This document shows positions 1 to 5,118 of a stretch of DNA of 12,691 nt, in pieces. Both the position numbers and the translations under genes were made by a program. The DNA is taken from positions 1 through 12,691 of the forward strand of contig CAAFSR010000354.1 in the NCBI GenBank assembly GCA_900765705.1, given 5' to 3'. The DNA comes from an uncultured Faecalibacterium sp. Its GTDB lineage: Bacteria; Bacillota; Clostridia; Oscillospirales; Ruminococcaceae. The notes under the pieces are model-generated. The model made no database searches. It worked only from the letters and a program-made list of their open reading frames with translations, and was not told where the DNA came from. Within the stretch, counting starts at the first letter, position 1; every line of letters starts with the position of its first letter.

Positions 1-453
1 CAGCGCCTCGGTCAGAGCTCCGGCCGTGACAGGGCAGCTGCACAACGCACCCTCCGTTTGCGCAGACGGCCAAAGCCAGCGGATATCAAAATCCAGCAGC
101 GCCGCCGCGTACAGCAGCGCCTTGTGGGCGTTGCGGGCAGCCAGCAGCACCGGGCGCTTGCCGTTTTGCGGTGCGGCCTGCAGAGCCAGAAACAACATGG
201 CGCGGAGGCACTGGGACGAGCCCTCGGTGCTGTAATAGCTGTGCGCCGTGCCAAACAGCCGGGTGGCGTTGGCTTCGCTTTCGGCAATGATGCCCTCCGG
301 CGCATAAAGCTCGTCTGCGCCGCGTATCTCGGTGATATCCAGCGGTTCAAAGCCCAAAAGGCTCTGCCCCTTGTGGCCGGGCATGTGCAGCCGGGCAGTG
401 CCGGACTGCGCATAGCTGCGCACAAAATCCACGATGGGGGTGGTCATGCTCAT
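1..453 (-). CDS. Orn/Lys/Arg decarboxylase family protein, N-terminal part (cut by window edge)
   Basis: Only the first 151 codons lie in the window; the 3' end runs off the left edge. The N-terminus carries the fold-type I PLP decarboxylase signature: LHMPGHKG (residues 22-29), then DITEIRGADELYAPEGII with SE following, LFGTAHSYY and a GSSQ stretch, and later RNAHKALL, which corresponds to the R/N-x-H-K region of arginine/lysine/ornithine decarboxylases (SpeA/YaaO/LdcC-like). The PLP-binding lysine would lie outside the window. Family members decarboxylate basic amino acids to polyamines or cadaverine in the cytoplasm; which substrate is used here cannot be told. The start ATG at 453 overlaps the TGA of the radical SAM gene in an ATGA arrangement, so the two are translationally coupled. 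A second ATG two codons on (447) is an alternative start. Neighbourhood with a YaaL-like gene recalls the yaaL/yaaO area of Bacillus, which fits a YaaO-like protein. Family call is confident, exact reaction is not. Confidence 0.82.
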   Translation of the reverse strand, partial: MSMTTPIVDFVRSYAQSGTARLHMPGHKGQSLLGFEPLDITEIRGADELYAPEGIIAESEANATRLFGTAHSYYSTEGSSQCLRAMLFLALQAAPQNGKRPVLLAARNAHKALLYAAALLDFDIRWLWPSAQTEGALCSCPVTAGALTEAL

Positions 454-1901
454 TCGCAGGCTTCGCCGTCGGCACAGGCGTTGCAGGTAGAGCCCAGCTC
501 AATGGGCACCTCAATGCCCTTGGCTGCCAGCTCCTGATTCTCGGCCACCTTGATCATGATGGCACACTCCATGCGCTTTTTGAACAGCTCACAGCCGTAC
601 TCGTACACGCCGGTAATACTGCCGGTTGCGTGGTAGGAGTTTGCAGCACAACCGCCGGAGCAGTACAGCTTTGCCCAGCAGTCCTGACACTCCTTGCGGG
701 CGTAGGCGTTGCAGTGCTTGAATTCGTCCCGCACGGCGGTGTTGGTAACGCCCTTCCAGATATCGCCCAGCAGGTACTTGGGGTCGCCCACGAACTGGTG
801 GCAGGGGTACAGATCGCCCCAAGGGGTAACGGCCATATACTCGGTGCCGGAACCGCAGCCGGAGATGCGCTTGTAGATGCAGGGGCCGCCGGTCAGGTCG
901 ATCATGTAGTGGTAGAAGGTAAAGCCTCTGCCCTCACGGTCCCGCTTGATCATCTCCTTGGCAAGGATCTCGTACTGCTCCTTCAGGATGGGCAGGTCAG
1001 CCTCGGTCAGGGCGCTGGGGTCGCTGGGGTCGCAGACCACCGGCTCCATGCTCAGCTCGGTAAAGCCAAGGTCTGCCATGTGGAAGATATCGTTGGTAAA
1101 GTCGGTGTTAAAGTGGGTATAGGTGCCGCGCATGTAGTAGTTCTTGTCGCCGCGCTTCTTCACGAACTCCTGGAACTTGGGCACGATGCGGTCGTAGCTG
1201 CCGTTGCCCGCGCAGTCCACGCGGAAGCGGTCGTTGACCTCCTTGCGGCCGTCCAGACTCAGCACCACGTTGTGGCACTCCTTGTTGCAGAAATCGATGA
1301 CATCATCATCGATCAGCACGCCGTTGGTGGTCATGGTAAAGCGGAAGTTCTTGTTATGGATTTTCTCCTGCTCGCGACAGTAAGCCACCAGCTTTTTGAC
1401 CATATCAAAGTTCATCAACGGCTCGCCGCCAAAGAAATCCACCTCCAGATTGCGGCGGGTGCCGCTGTTCTCGATGAGGAAGTCCATGGCGCGCTTGCCC
1501 ACTTCAAAGCTCATCAGAGCGCGGTCGCCGTGGTAGCGGCCCTGCGAAGCAAAGCAGTAAGAGCAGCTCAGGTTGCAGCTGTGGGCAACGTGCAGACACA
1601 GGGCCTTGACCACCGTGTTGCGGTTTTTGAAATCGAAGGCCATGTCCTTATAGACATCCGGGCTCCACAGCTTGCCGTTTTCCTTCAGGCTGGTCACATC
1701 GTCGATGCACTGACGCAGATCCTCCTCGGTCACGTCCGGGCGGCTACCGTACTTTGCCAGCATGGCGGCAACGATCTCGTCCGCAGTATGCTCCGGGTAC
1801 ATGGCAATGACATCGTAGGCCACCTCGTCCACAACGTGCACCGAGCCGCTGCAGGTGTCCAGCACGATGTTATAACCGTTCAATTGATACTGATGTACCA
1901 T
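450..1901 (-). CDS. SCIFF peptide radical SAM maturase (thioether-forming, SPASM domain)
   Basis: A 483-residue enzyme, called from the Met of MVHQYQLNGYNIVLD because GGAG lies 6 nt upstream; an in-frame ATG at 1913 has only a poor site. Residues 1-90 resemble the N-terminal RiPP-recognition region of SCIFF maturases (NIVLDTCSGSVHVVDEVAYD). The radical SAM cluster motif CNLSCSYC follows at about 109-116, then FFGGEPLMNF (the GGE motif) and TTNGVLI. The C-terminal half is a SPASM domain with many cysteines, including GPC, GCGSG, YPCHQF, CNAY, ECQDCW and YCSGGC, expected to bind two auxiliary 4Fe-4S clusters. The family (TIGR03974, CteB type) cross-links a cysteine thiol to a backbone carbon in the SCIFF peptide using S-adenosylmethionine. 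The substrate gene lies just upstream at 1969-2115, separated by a terminator-like hairpin. Odd: the last dozen residues add three cysteines (TCNAC, then EAC). Family assignment is near certain; the exact cross-link made is unknown. Confidence 0.95.
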   Translation of the reverse strand: MVHQYQLNGYNIVLDTCSGSVHVVDEVAYDVIAMYPEHTADEIVAAMLAKYGSRPDVTEEDLRQCIDDVTSLKENGKLWSPDVYKDMAFDFKNRNTVVKALCLHVAHSCNLSCSYCFASQGRYHGDRALMSFEVGKRAMDFLIENSGTRRNLEVDFFGGEPLMNFDMVKKLVAYCREQEKIHNKNFRFTMTTNGVLIDDDVIDFCNKECHNVVLSLDGRKEVNDRFRVDCAGNGSYDRIVPKFQEFVKKRGDKNYYMRGTYTHFNTDFTNDIFHMADLGFTELSMEPVVCDPSDPSALTEADLPILKEQYEILAKEMIKRDREGRGFTFYHYMIDLTGGPCIYKRISGCGSGTEYMAVTPWGDLYPCHQFVGDPKYLLGDIWKGVTNTAVRDEFKHCNAYARKECQDCWAKLYCSGGCAANSYHATGSITGVYEYGCELFKKRMECAIMIKVAENQELAAKGIEVPIELGSTCNACADGEACE

Positions 1902-1924
1902 TTTACACTCCATTCCAGATTACA

Positions 1925-1954
1925 CAAAAAAATGCCGCCCGGCAAAGGCGGCAT
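1925..1954 (-). terminator. Intrinsic terminator / attenuator between SCIFF peptide and maturase
   Basis: On the minus strand an 8-bp perfect stem, ATGCCGCC against GGCGGCAT (plus 1932-1939 and 1947-1954), encloses a 7-nt loop. It is followed directly by a run of seven T. It begins 14 nt after the SCIFF stop codon and ends about 25 nt before the maturase start. Since no promoter is visible between the two genes, the maturase depends on read-through. This would give an excess of precursor transcript over enzyme transcript. Confidence 0.82.
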
Positions 1955-1968
1955 AAGGTTTGCAGAAA

Positions 1969-2115
1969 TTACTTGTTGCTGTTCTCGCACTGCTGGTTAG
2001 CCACGCCGCAGGAGGTCTTGCAGGCGGACTGGCAGGAAGTCTGGCACTCGCCGCAGCCACCGGTCTTAACGCTCTTGGTCAGGTCACGAGTAGCAATAGT
2101 CTTGATACGCTCCAT
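1969..2115 (-). CDS. SCIFF ranthipeptide precursor (six cysteines in forty-five)
   Basis: A 48-residue peptide starting MERIKTIATRDLTKSV, then a cysteine-rich core GCGECQTSCQSACKTSC, ending in NQQCENSNK. Six cysteines fall at 21, 24, 28, 32, 36 and 43, with spacing X2, X3, X3, X3, X6, the hallmark of the SCIFF family (TIGR03973). The core is the substrate of the adjacent radical SAM maturase, which makes Cys sulfur-to-carbon thioether links; such ranthipeptides have been linked to signalling in Clostridia rather than killing. The basic N-terminal part (about 1-18) is the likely leader bound by the recognition domain. An AGAGAGG ribosome site lies 8 nt upstream of the ATG. A promoter lies at 2186-2214 and a terminator directly follows. 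Unusual: residue 37 is Gly, where the characterised homologue CteA has the acceptor Thr. No protease or exporter gene for maturation is seen in the window. Confidence 0.95.
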   Translation of the reverse strand: MERIKTIATRDLTKSVKTGGCGECQTSCQSACKTSCGVANQQCENSNK

Positions 2116-2150
2116 GATAGAAACCTCTCTAACTCTTAAAATTCATCGCG

Positions 2151-2166
2151 CCGGGCATAGCCCCGG
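2151..2166 (-). other. Small hairpin in the SCIFF 5' leader
   Basis: In the minus-strand leader of about 64 nt, CCGGG (plus 2162-2166) can pair with CCCGG (plus 2151-2155) around a 6-nt loop. It lies between the predicted start of transcription and the ribosome binding site. It may stabilise the message; no known riboswitch is recognised. Confidence 0.35.
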
Positions 2167-2185
2167 TACGCTTTTATCTTTTAAT

Positions 2186-2214
2186 AGGATATCACGCAGT
2201 GCGCCTTTTGTCAA
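2186..2214 (-). promoter_or_regulatory. Sigma-A-type promoter of the SCIFF operon
   Basis: On the minus strand a perfect -35 box TTGACA (plus 2209-2214) is separated by exactly 17 bp from TATCCT (plus 2186-2191). Transcription would start near 2179, leaving a leader of about 64 nt before the SCIFF ATG at 2115. The promoter sits 22 bp past the stop codon of the upstream DUF2508-like gene. No terminator separates that gene from it, so some transcripts may also read in from upstream. Confidence 0.75.
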
Positions 2215-2235
2215 GATTTTTTCTCGGGCCGTTTT

Positions 2236-2523
2236 TTACCCGCCCATAGGCTGGTAGCGGGTAAGCACGGTATGCAGCCCCAGCTCCCGGGCACGCGCCA
2301 GTAAGTACCGGTAGCGGCACAAAAGCGCCTGCCGCTCATAGATGCGCTGCTCGATCAGGTCCGTATCCACCTCCATGTCAAACATCATCTCGTTGCGCTT
2401 TAAGCAAAACAGGCATTCCTTCAACTCCTCCTCCAGCTCCGGGTGGTAGCGCTCGTGCTCGGTATCCCGCGGAACGCGGGGCGAAAGCAGGGTCTGGGCA
2501 TTTTGTGTGGTTCGTTCCGGCAT
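2236..2523 (-). CDS. YaaL-like DUF2508 family protein
   Basis: A 95-residue protein of unknown function. Its C-terminal half, from EELKECLFCLKRNEMMFD through DTDLIEQRIYERQ to RYRYLLARARELGL, matches the pattern of the DUF2508/YaaL family: two predicted alpha helices, with DxDLI-xx-IY and a RYxYLL segment before the end. The N-terminal 30 residues are polar and probably disordered. The start at 2523 is chosen because AAGGAGG lies 6 nt upstream; in-frame ATGs at 2529 and 2550 are either on top of that site or lack one. A TATACT -10-like box is seen at plus 2566-2571 (minus strand), without a convincing -35. In Bacillus, yaaL sits in the recR-bofA area; here it precedes the SCIFF locus. No catalytic residues or membrane segment are visible. 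Family membership is from pattern memory, not a search. Confidence 0.65.
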   Translation of the reverse strand: MPERTTQNAQTLLSPRVPRDTEHERYHPELEEELKECLFCLKRNEMMFDMEVDTDLIEQRIYERQALLCRYRYLLARARELGLHTVLTRYQPMGG

Positions 2524-2641
2524 AGGCATCCTCCTTCTGGTATTCTGCAAGGTTCTGTACCTTCCAGTATAGGCGGTGCCGTGCGCGGAGCGTGCCGAAG
2601 TGTAGTAGTGCGCCGGTGCAAATTGTTCAGCGCTGCTGCGT

Positions 2642-2676
2642 CATTTTGAAAAAAAGTACAACTTTTTTTCAAAATG
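2642..2676. repeat. Perfect 16-bp AT-rich palindrome upstream of the tRNA promoter
   Basis: CATTTTGAAAAAAAGT (2642-2657) is the exact reverse complement of ACTTTTTTTCAAAATG (2661-2676), separated by 3 nt. It ends 4 bp before the tRNA-Gln -35 box, so it covers about -39 to -73 relative to the predicted transcription start. That is the place of an UP element, which contacts the RNA polymerase alpha subunit. Neither strand has a T run just after the stem, so a conventional terminator is less likely, though the stem itself holds seven T. Confidence 0.7.
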
Positions 2677-2679
2677 CGC

Positions 2680-2708
2680 TTGACAAGCGGCCGATTTATG
2701 CGTATAAT
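2680..2708 (+). promoter_or_regulatory. Consensus promoter of tRNA-Gln
   Basis: TTGACA (2680-2685) and TATAAT (2703-2708), both perfect, with a 17-bp spacer. Transcription would start near 2715, giving a precursor leader of about 38 nt removed by RNase P. This is the strongest promoter sequence in the window, as expected for a stable RNA gene. Confidence 0.88.
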
Positions 2709-2752
2709 AGCACACGTTGAGCGGCTCACCCCGCGAAAACGCAACAGAATAT

Positions 2753-2826
2753 TGGGGATTTGCATAGTGGTAGTGCGGTAGACTCTGACTCTACTTGTGG
2801 GAGTTCGATTCTCTCATCCCCAACCA
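2753..2826 (+). tRNA. tRNA-Gln (anticodon CUG)
   Basis: A 74-nt cloverleaf including an encoded CCA tail. The acceptor stem is TGGGGAT with ATCCCCA, including the weak U1-A72 pair typical of bacterial tRNA-Gln. The D arm is GCA/TGC with a GG in its loop. The anticodon stem GTAGA/TCTAC encloses CTCTGAC with anticodon CTG at 2785-2787, reading CAG codons. The T arm GGGAG/CTCTC encloses TTCGATT; the variable loop is short (4 nt). It is the only plus-strand gene in the window. It has its own consensus promoter upstream and a terminator starting 4 nt after the CCA. Confidence 0.95.
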
Positions 2827-2829
2827 GCC

Positions 2830-2861
2830 AAAAGCCATCCGAGAGAGTTCGGGTGGCTTTT
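2830..2861 (+). terminator. Intrinsic terminator of tRNA-Gln
   Basis: A 13-bp stem is formed by AAAAGCCATCCGA (2830-2842) and TCGGGTGGCTTTT (2849-2861), with a single T-G wobble and a 6-nt loop. It is followed by a T-rich stretch (CTGTTTGTGTT). It starts 4 nt after the tRNA CCA end. Confidence 0.85.
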
Positions 2862-2887
2862 CTGTTTGTGTTATTCCGCGCGGCGCA

Positions 2888-2998
2888 ACGATTTAAAATG
2901 CGCTCCGCTGCGCTCTGGGCATTTTTAGCGGAAAACTTTTTATAATTGCAGGGCGGGAAAATCTGCGGATTTTCCCGCCCTGCCTTTTTCACAGGAGG
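2888..2998 (-). repeat. Structured intergenic repeat, copy A
   Basis: Read on the minus strand, the unit begins CCTCC-NNN-GAAAAA-N. Next is a perfect 16-bp hairpin (plus 2948-2963 and 2968-2983) with loop CGCA and stem base GCA/TGC. A 12-nt AT-rich spacer follows, and then a 48-nt conserved block from TTTTCCGCTA to AATCGT (plus 2935-2888). The block matches copy B (7153-7200) at 39 of 48 positions without gaps. Inside it, CCGCT can pair with AGCGG, and ATGC with GCAT, in crossed (pseudoknot) order. It lies between the 3' ends of the tRNA gene and the nucleotidase gene. On the plus strand, T5 after the hairpin would also let it act as a back-up terminator for the tRNA unit. The element family is not recognised. 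Confidence 0.75.
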
Positions 2999-3011
2999 AT
3001 ACAAAGACGCA

Positions 3012-3043
3012 AAAACCGGACAGCCCGCAGACTGCCCGGTTTT
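3012..3043 (-). terminator. Intrinsic terminator of the nucleotidase gene
   Basis: AAAACCGG (3012-3019) pairs with CCGGTTTT (3036-3043), and after one mismatch CAG pairs with CTG, closing a loop that contains CCCGCA. On the minus strand the stem ends in a run of five T, 37 nt after the nucleotidase stop. On the plus strand TTTTGTT follows, so it may work both ways. Its inner 24 nt nearly equal the hairpin of the repeat at 7109-7132 (22 of 24 bases identical). Confidence 0.75.
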
Positions 3044-3079
3044 GTTATACAGTTGGTTCTGCCCTGATAGGGCTTTCTT

Positions 3080-4840
3080 TTACAAAATGGTGATGCGGCC
3101 TGCGCCGTAGGGCTGCTCGTAGTTCAGCAGGTAGCCGGGGTAAGCAGCCAGCGGGCTGTTGGCGCTGGACAAGTGCGGCAGACCCGCAGCATCCACGCCG
3201 TCAAAGGTCATGGCGTAGGTAGCCATGACCAGATAATCCTCGGACACATAGTCCTTGATCAGTTCTGCGCCGTCAAACATGGCAAAGCCGTCGCCCAGAT
3301 TGCGCAGGGTGTAGTTCATGCCGGCCAGTGCGTAGGTAGCATTGGGATCCAGCGGCAGATAGCTGCCGGAGGCCTTATCGTAGATCTTCACGTTCTGCAC
3401 GCGCGGCGTGCCGGTAGCACTGCCGATCCAGACGTTCTTCTCGTCGGTCTGCACGGTGTTGGGAATGTTGGTGTGGATCTCGTAGGTAGCACCGGCCACC
3501 TGCAGGAAGCCGCCGTTCTCCTTGCCGCCCTCGCCTGCAAAGCGGGCTGCAAACTCCAGTGCGTCCTGGATCTGCTTGCCGGTGACCGACATCAGGCAGG
3601 CCACGTTGCCAAAGGGGCTGACCTGCTTGCAGGTCTTGAAGGTCCAGTCGCCTGCGGGCACATCGGCACGGATGCCGCCGCCGTTCATGATAGCCAAATC
3701 GCAGTGCAGCTTCTCCACCTCGTTGAAGTAGGTGTAGATACCGTCGGCCACAAAGTCGCCGAGGTTGGTCTCGGCAGAGCGGATGCGGCGCTTGCCGGTG
3801 GCAGGGTCAGAAACATAGAAATTGCTATCGCCCACAGCGATCTTCTCGCCCAGCATATCGTCCACGGTGTTCACCCAGCCGGTCTGCATGGCGGCGATCG
3901 TTGCATCCATACCCTCGTGGGTGGGGATGAGCTTGGTGGTGATGGTACCGTCTGCCGCGATGGTCATCTCGCCAACGTTGGCAAAGTAAGAGCCGGTCTG
4001 GGTCAGGGTGACATCCTTGCCGGAGGCATCCTTCACCTGCTTGTTCTCCATCACGGTGTGGGAGTGGCCGTCGATAAAGGCATCAAAGCCGCTGGTGTGG
4101 GCAATCACTTCCTCACTGGTCCACGGAGAGGAAGAGGGGTCTACGCCCAGATGGCCCAGACCGATGACCACATCTGCCAGAAGCTTTGCCTTATCAATGG
4201 CCTTCTGCACAGCATCGTAGAGCTTCTTGCCGTCATCGCCGCCCTGAATGTCGTAGATGTACTTGCGCTGTGCCTTGTCCATAAAGTAGGCCGGGGTGGA
4301 CTTGGTAAAGGTCTCGGGGGTGGTAACGCCCACAAAGGCAATGCGTCTGCCGCCGCGCACGAATACCTTGACGGAGGGCAGCACCCGCAGGCCGGTGCGC
4401 AGGTCTACCCAGTTACAGGACAGGTACGGGAAATCGGCTTCCTTCATAATGGCCTTGGCGCGTGCCATGCCATAGTCAAACTCGTGGTTGCCGGGAGTTG
4501 CGGCATCGTAGCCGGCAGCGTTCATCAGCTTGATGATGGAGGCGCCCTCGTCCATGGAGCCGTAGGCAGTGCCCTGCACATGGTCACCGGCATCCACCAG
4601 CAGCACATCCTTGCCGGCGTTCTGATAGCTCTGCTTCAGGTCGGCAATAGCGGCATAGGTCAGCTTGGGGCTCTGCTTGTCGATGTAGGTATGGACATCG
4701 TTGGTGTACAGGATGGTGACATCAGACTTATCACCAAGCCAGCAGGCCGATGCAGCAGGGGCACCGATGGCCATGGATGCAGCGGCAGCGGTCACACCAG
4801 CAGCCTTTAAGAAGCTGCGACGGGAAATAAGTTGTTTCAC
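3080..4840 (-). CDS. Secreted 5'-nucleotidase / metallophosphatase (UshA family) with Tat-type signal
   Basis: A 586-residue exported enzyme with a GTG start; AAGGAGG lies about 10 nt upstream. The N-terminus has a twin-arginine motif (SRRSFLK at 6-12), a hydrophobic alanine-rich stretch and a cleavage region ending APAASA before Cys33; a lipoprotein-type cleavage at that Cys is an alternative. The metallophosphatase domain shows all metal-binding blocks: TNDVH (47-50), VDAGDHVQG (about 82-90), PGNHEFDYG (about 116-124), GLGHLG and DGHSH. The C-terminal 5'-nucleotidase domain (about residue 355 onward) has NLGDFVADG, MNGGGIRADV, SPFGN and NYTLRNLGDGF, the substrate-binding blocks. Family members strip phosphate from extracellular nucleotides, UDP-sugars or 2',3'-cyclic nucleotides to feed purine and phosphate scavenging. 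No LPXTG anchor or C-terminal repeat is present. It is a single-gene unit with its own promoter and terminator. Whether the organism has Tat translocase genes cannot be seen. Confidence 0.92.
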   Translation of the reverse strand: MKQLISRRSFLKAAGVTAAAASMAIGAPAASACWLGDKSDVTILYTNDVHTYIDKQSPKLTYAAIADLKQSYQNAGKDVLLVDAGDHVQGTAYGSMDEGASIIKLMNAAGYDAATPGNHEFDYGMARAKAIMKEADFPYLSCNWVDLRTGLRVLPSVKVFVRGGRRIAFVGVTTPETFTKSTPAYFMDKAQRKYIYDIQGGDDGKKLYDAVQKAIDKAKLLADVVIGLGHLGVDPSSSPWTSEEVIAHTSGFDAFIDGHSHTVMENKQVKDASGKDVTLTQTGSYFANVGEMTIAADGTITTKLIPTHEGMDATIAAMQTGWVNTVDDMLGEKIAVGDSNFYVSDPATGKRRIRSAETNLGDFVADGIYTYFNEVEKLHCDLAIMNGGGIRADVPAGDWTFKTCKQVSPFGNVACLMSVTGKQIQDALEFAARFAGEGGKENGGFLQVAGATYEIHTNIPNTVQTDEKNVWIGSATGTPRVQNVKIYDKASGSYLPLDPNATYALAGMNYTLRNLGDGFAMFDGAELIKDYVSEDYLVMATYAMTFDGVDAAGLPHLSSANSPLAAYPGYLLNYEQPYGAGRITIL

Positions 4841-4879
4841 AGGAAAACGACCTCCTTTTATTTTTGGCGTATCGCATTT

Positions 4880-4902
4880 GGGCAGGCTCTTCCCTCCTGC
4901 CC
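4880..4902 (-). other. Hairpin in the nucleotidase 5' leader
   Basis: GGGCAGG and CCTGCCC (plus 4880-4886 and 4896-4902) form a 7-bp perfect stem with a 9-nt loop in the untranslated leader. It lies 40 nt before the GTG start and just after the predicted transcription start. Too short a T tract follows for a terminator. A stabilising or regulatory role is possible. Confidence 0.4.
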
Positions 4903-4915
4903 TTTCAATAGCTCT

Positions 4916-4944
4916 AGCATAGCACAGAACGCCGCCGCAAACAA
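4916..4944 (-). promoter_or_regulatory. Candidate promoter of the nucleotidase gene
   Basis: On the minus strand TTGTTT (plus 4939-4944) lies 17 bp before TATGCT (plus 4916-4921), which is preceded by the extended -10 dinucleotide TG. The predicted leader is about 69 nt. The weak -35 suggests an activated or modest promoter. Confidence 0.5.
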
Positions 4945-4964
4945 GCCAAAATCATTCTTTTGGC
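4945..4964. promoter_or_regulatory. Inverted repeat next to the -35 box, possible operator
   Basis: GCCAAAA (4945-4951) and TTTTGGC (4958-4964) are perfect inverted half-sites around 6 bp. The site abuts the predicted -35 of the nucleotidase gene. Dyad symmetry and position fit a dimeric transcription factor, for example one sensing purine or phosphate status, but no known consensus is matched. Confidence 0.35.
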
Positions 4965-5019
4965 ACAAATAATTTTCACGTTTCGTTCCATTTTGCCGCA
5001 TATTGTATCTTTTTTGCAC

Positions 5020-5069
5020 AAAAAAGACCCCTCCGTGCCCTGTTGCAGAGCAGCGGAGAGGCCTTTTTT
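5020..5069 (-). terminator. Intrinsic terminator of the oleate hydratase gene (possibly bidirectional)
   Basis: AAAAAAGACCCCTCCG (5020-5035) pairs over its full 16 nt with CGGAGAGGCCTTTTTT (5054-5069), with two G-U type positions, around an 18-nt loop. On the minus strand the right arm of the hairpin ends in six T. It lies 50 nt after the hydratase stop codon and would isolate that gene from the nucleotidase promoter region. Confidence 0.82.
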
Positions 5070-5118
5070 AGGGGTTGGGGACGGCCCGTTGCCGGGCCTG
5101 TCGGAGGAGAGGAAAATA

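Noticed and set aside
12..425. A minus-strand open frame of 137 codons with many Arg and Cys
   Set aside because: It is out of frame with the decarboxylase-family gene, which has clear motifs in the frame beginning at 453.
630..2000. A 456-codon open frame on the plus strand
   Set aside because: It lies antisense to the radical SAM maturase and SCIFF gene and has no recognisable domain or ribosome site.
2216..2250. Terminator between the DUF2508-like gene and the SCIFF promoter
   Set aside because: Only GGGC/GCCC pairing is possible on the minus strand and it is followed by A-rich rather than T-rich sequence.
3173..4810. A 545-codon open frame on the plus strand
   Set aside because: It is antisense to the nucleotidase gene, whose motifs are unmistakable; the translation has the same low-complexity antisense character.
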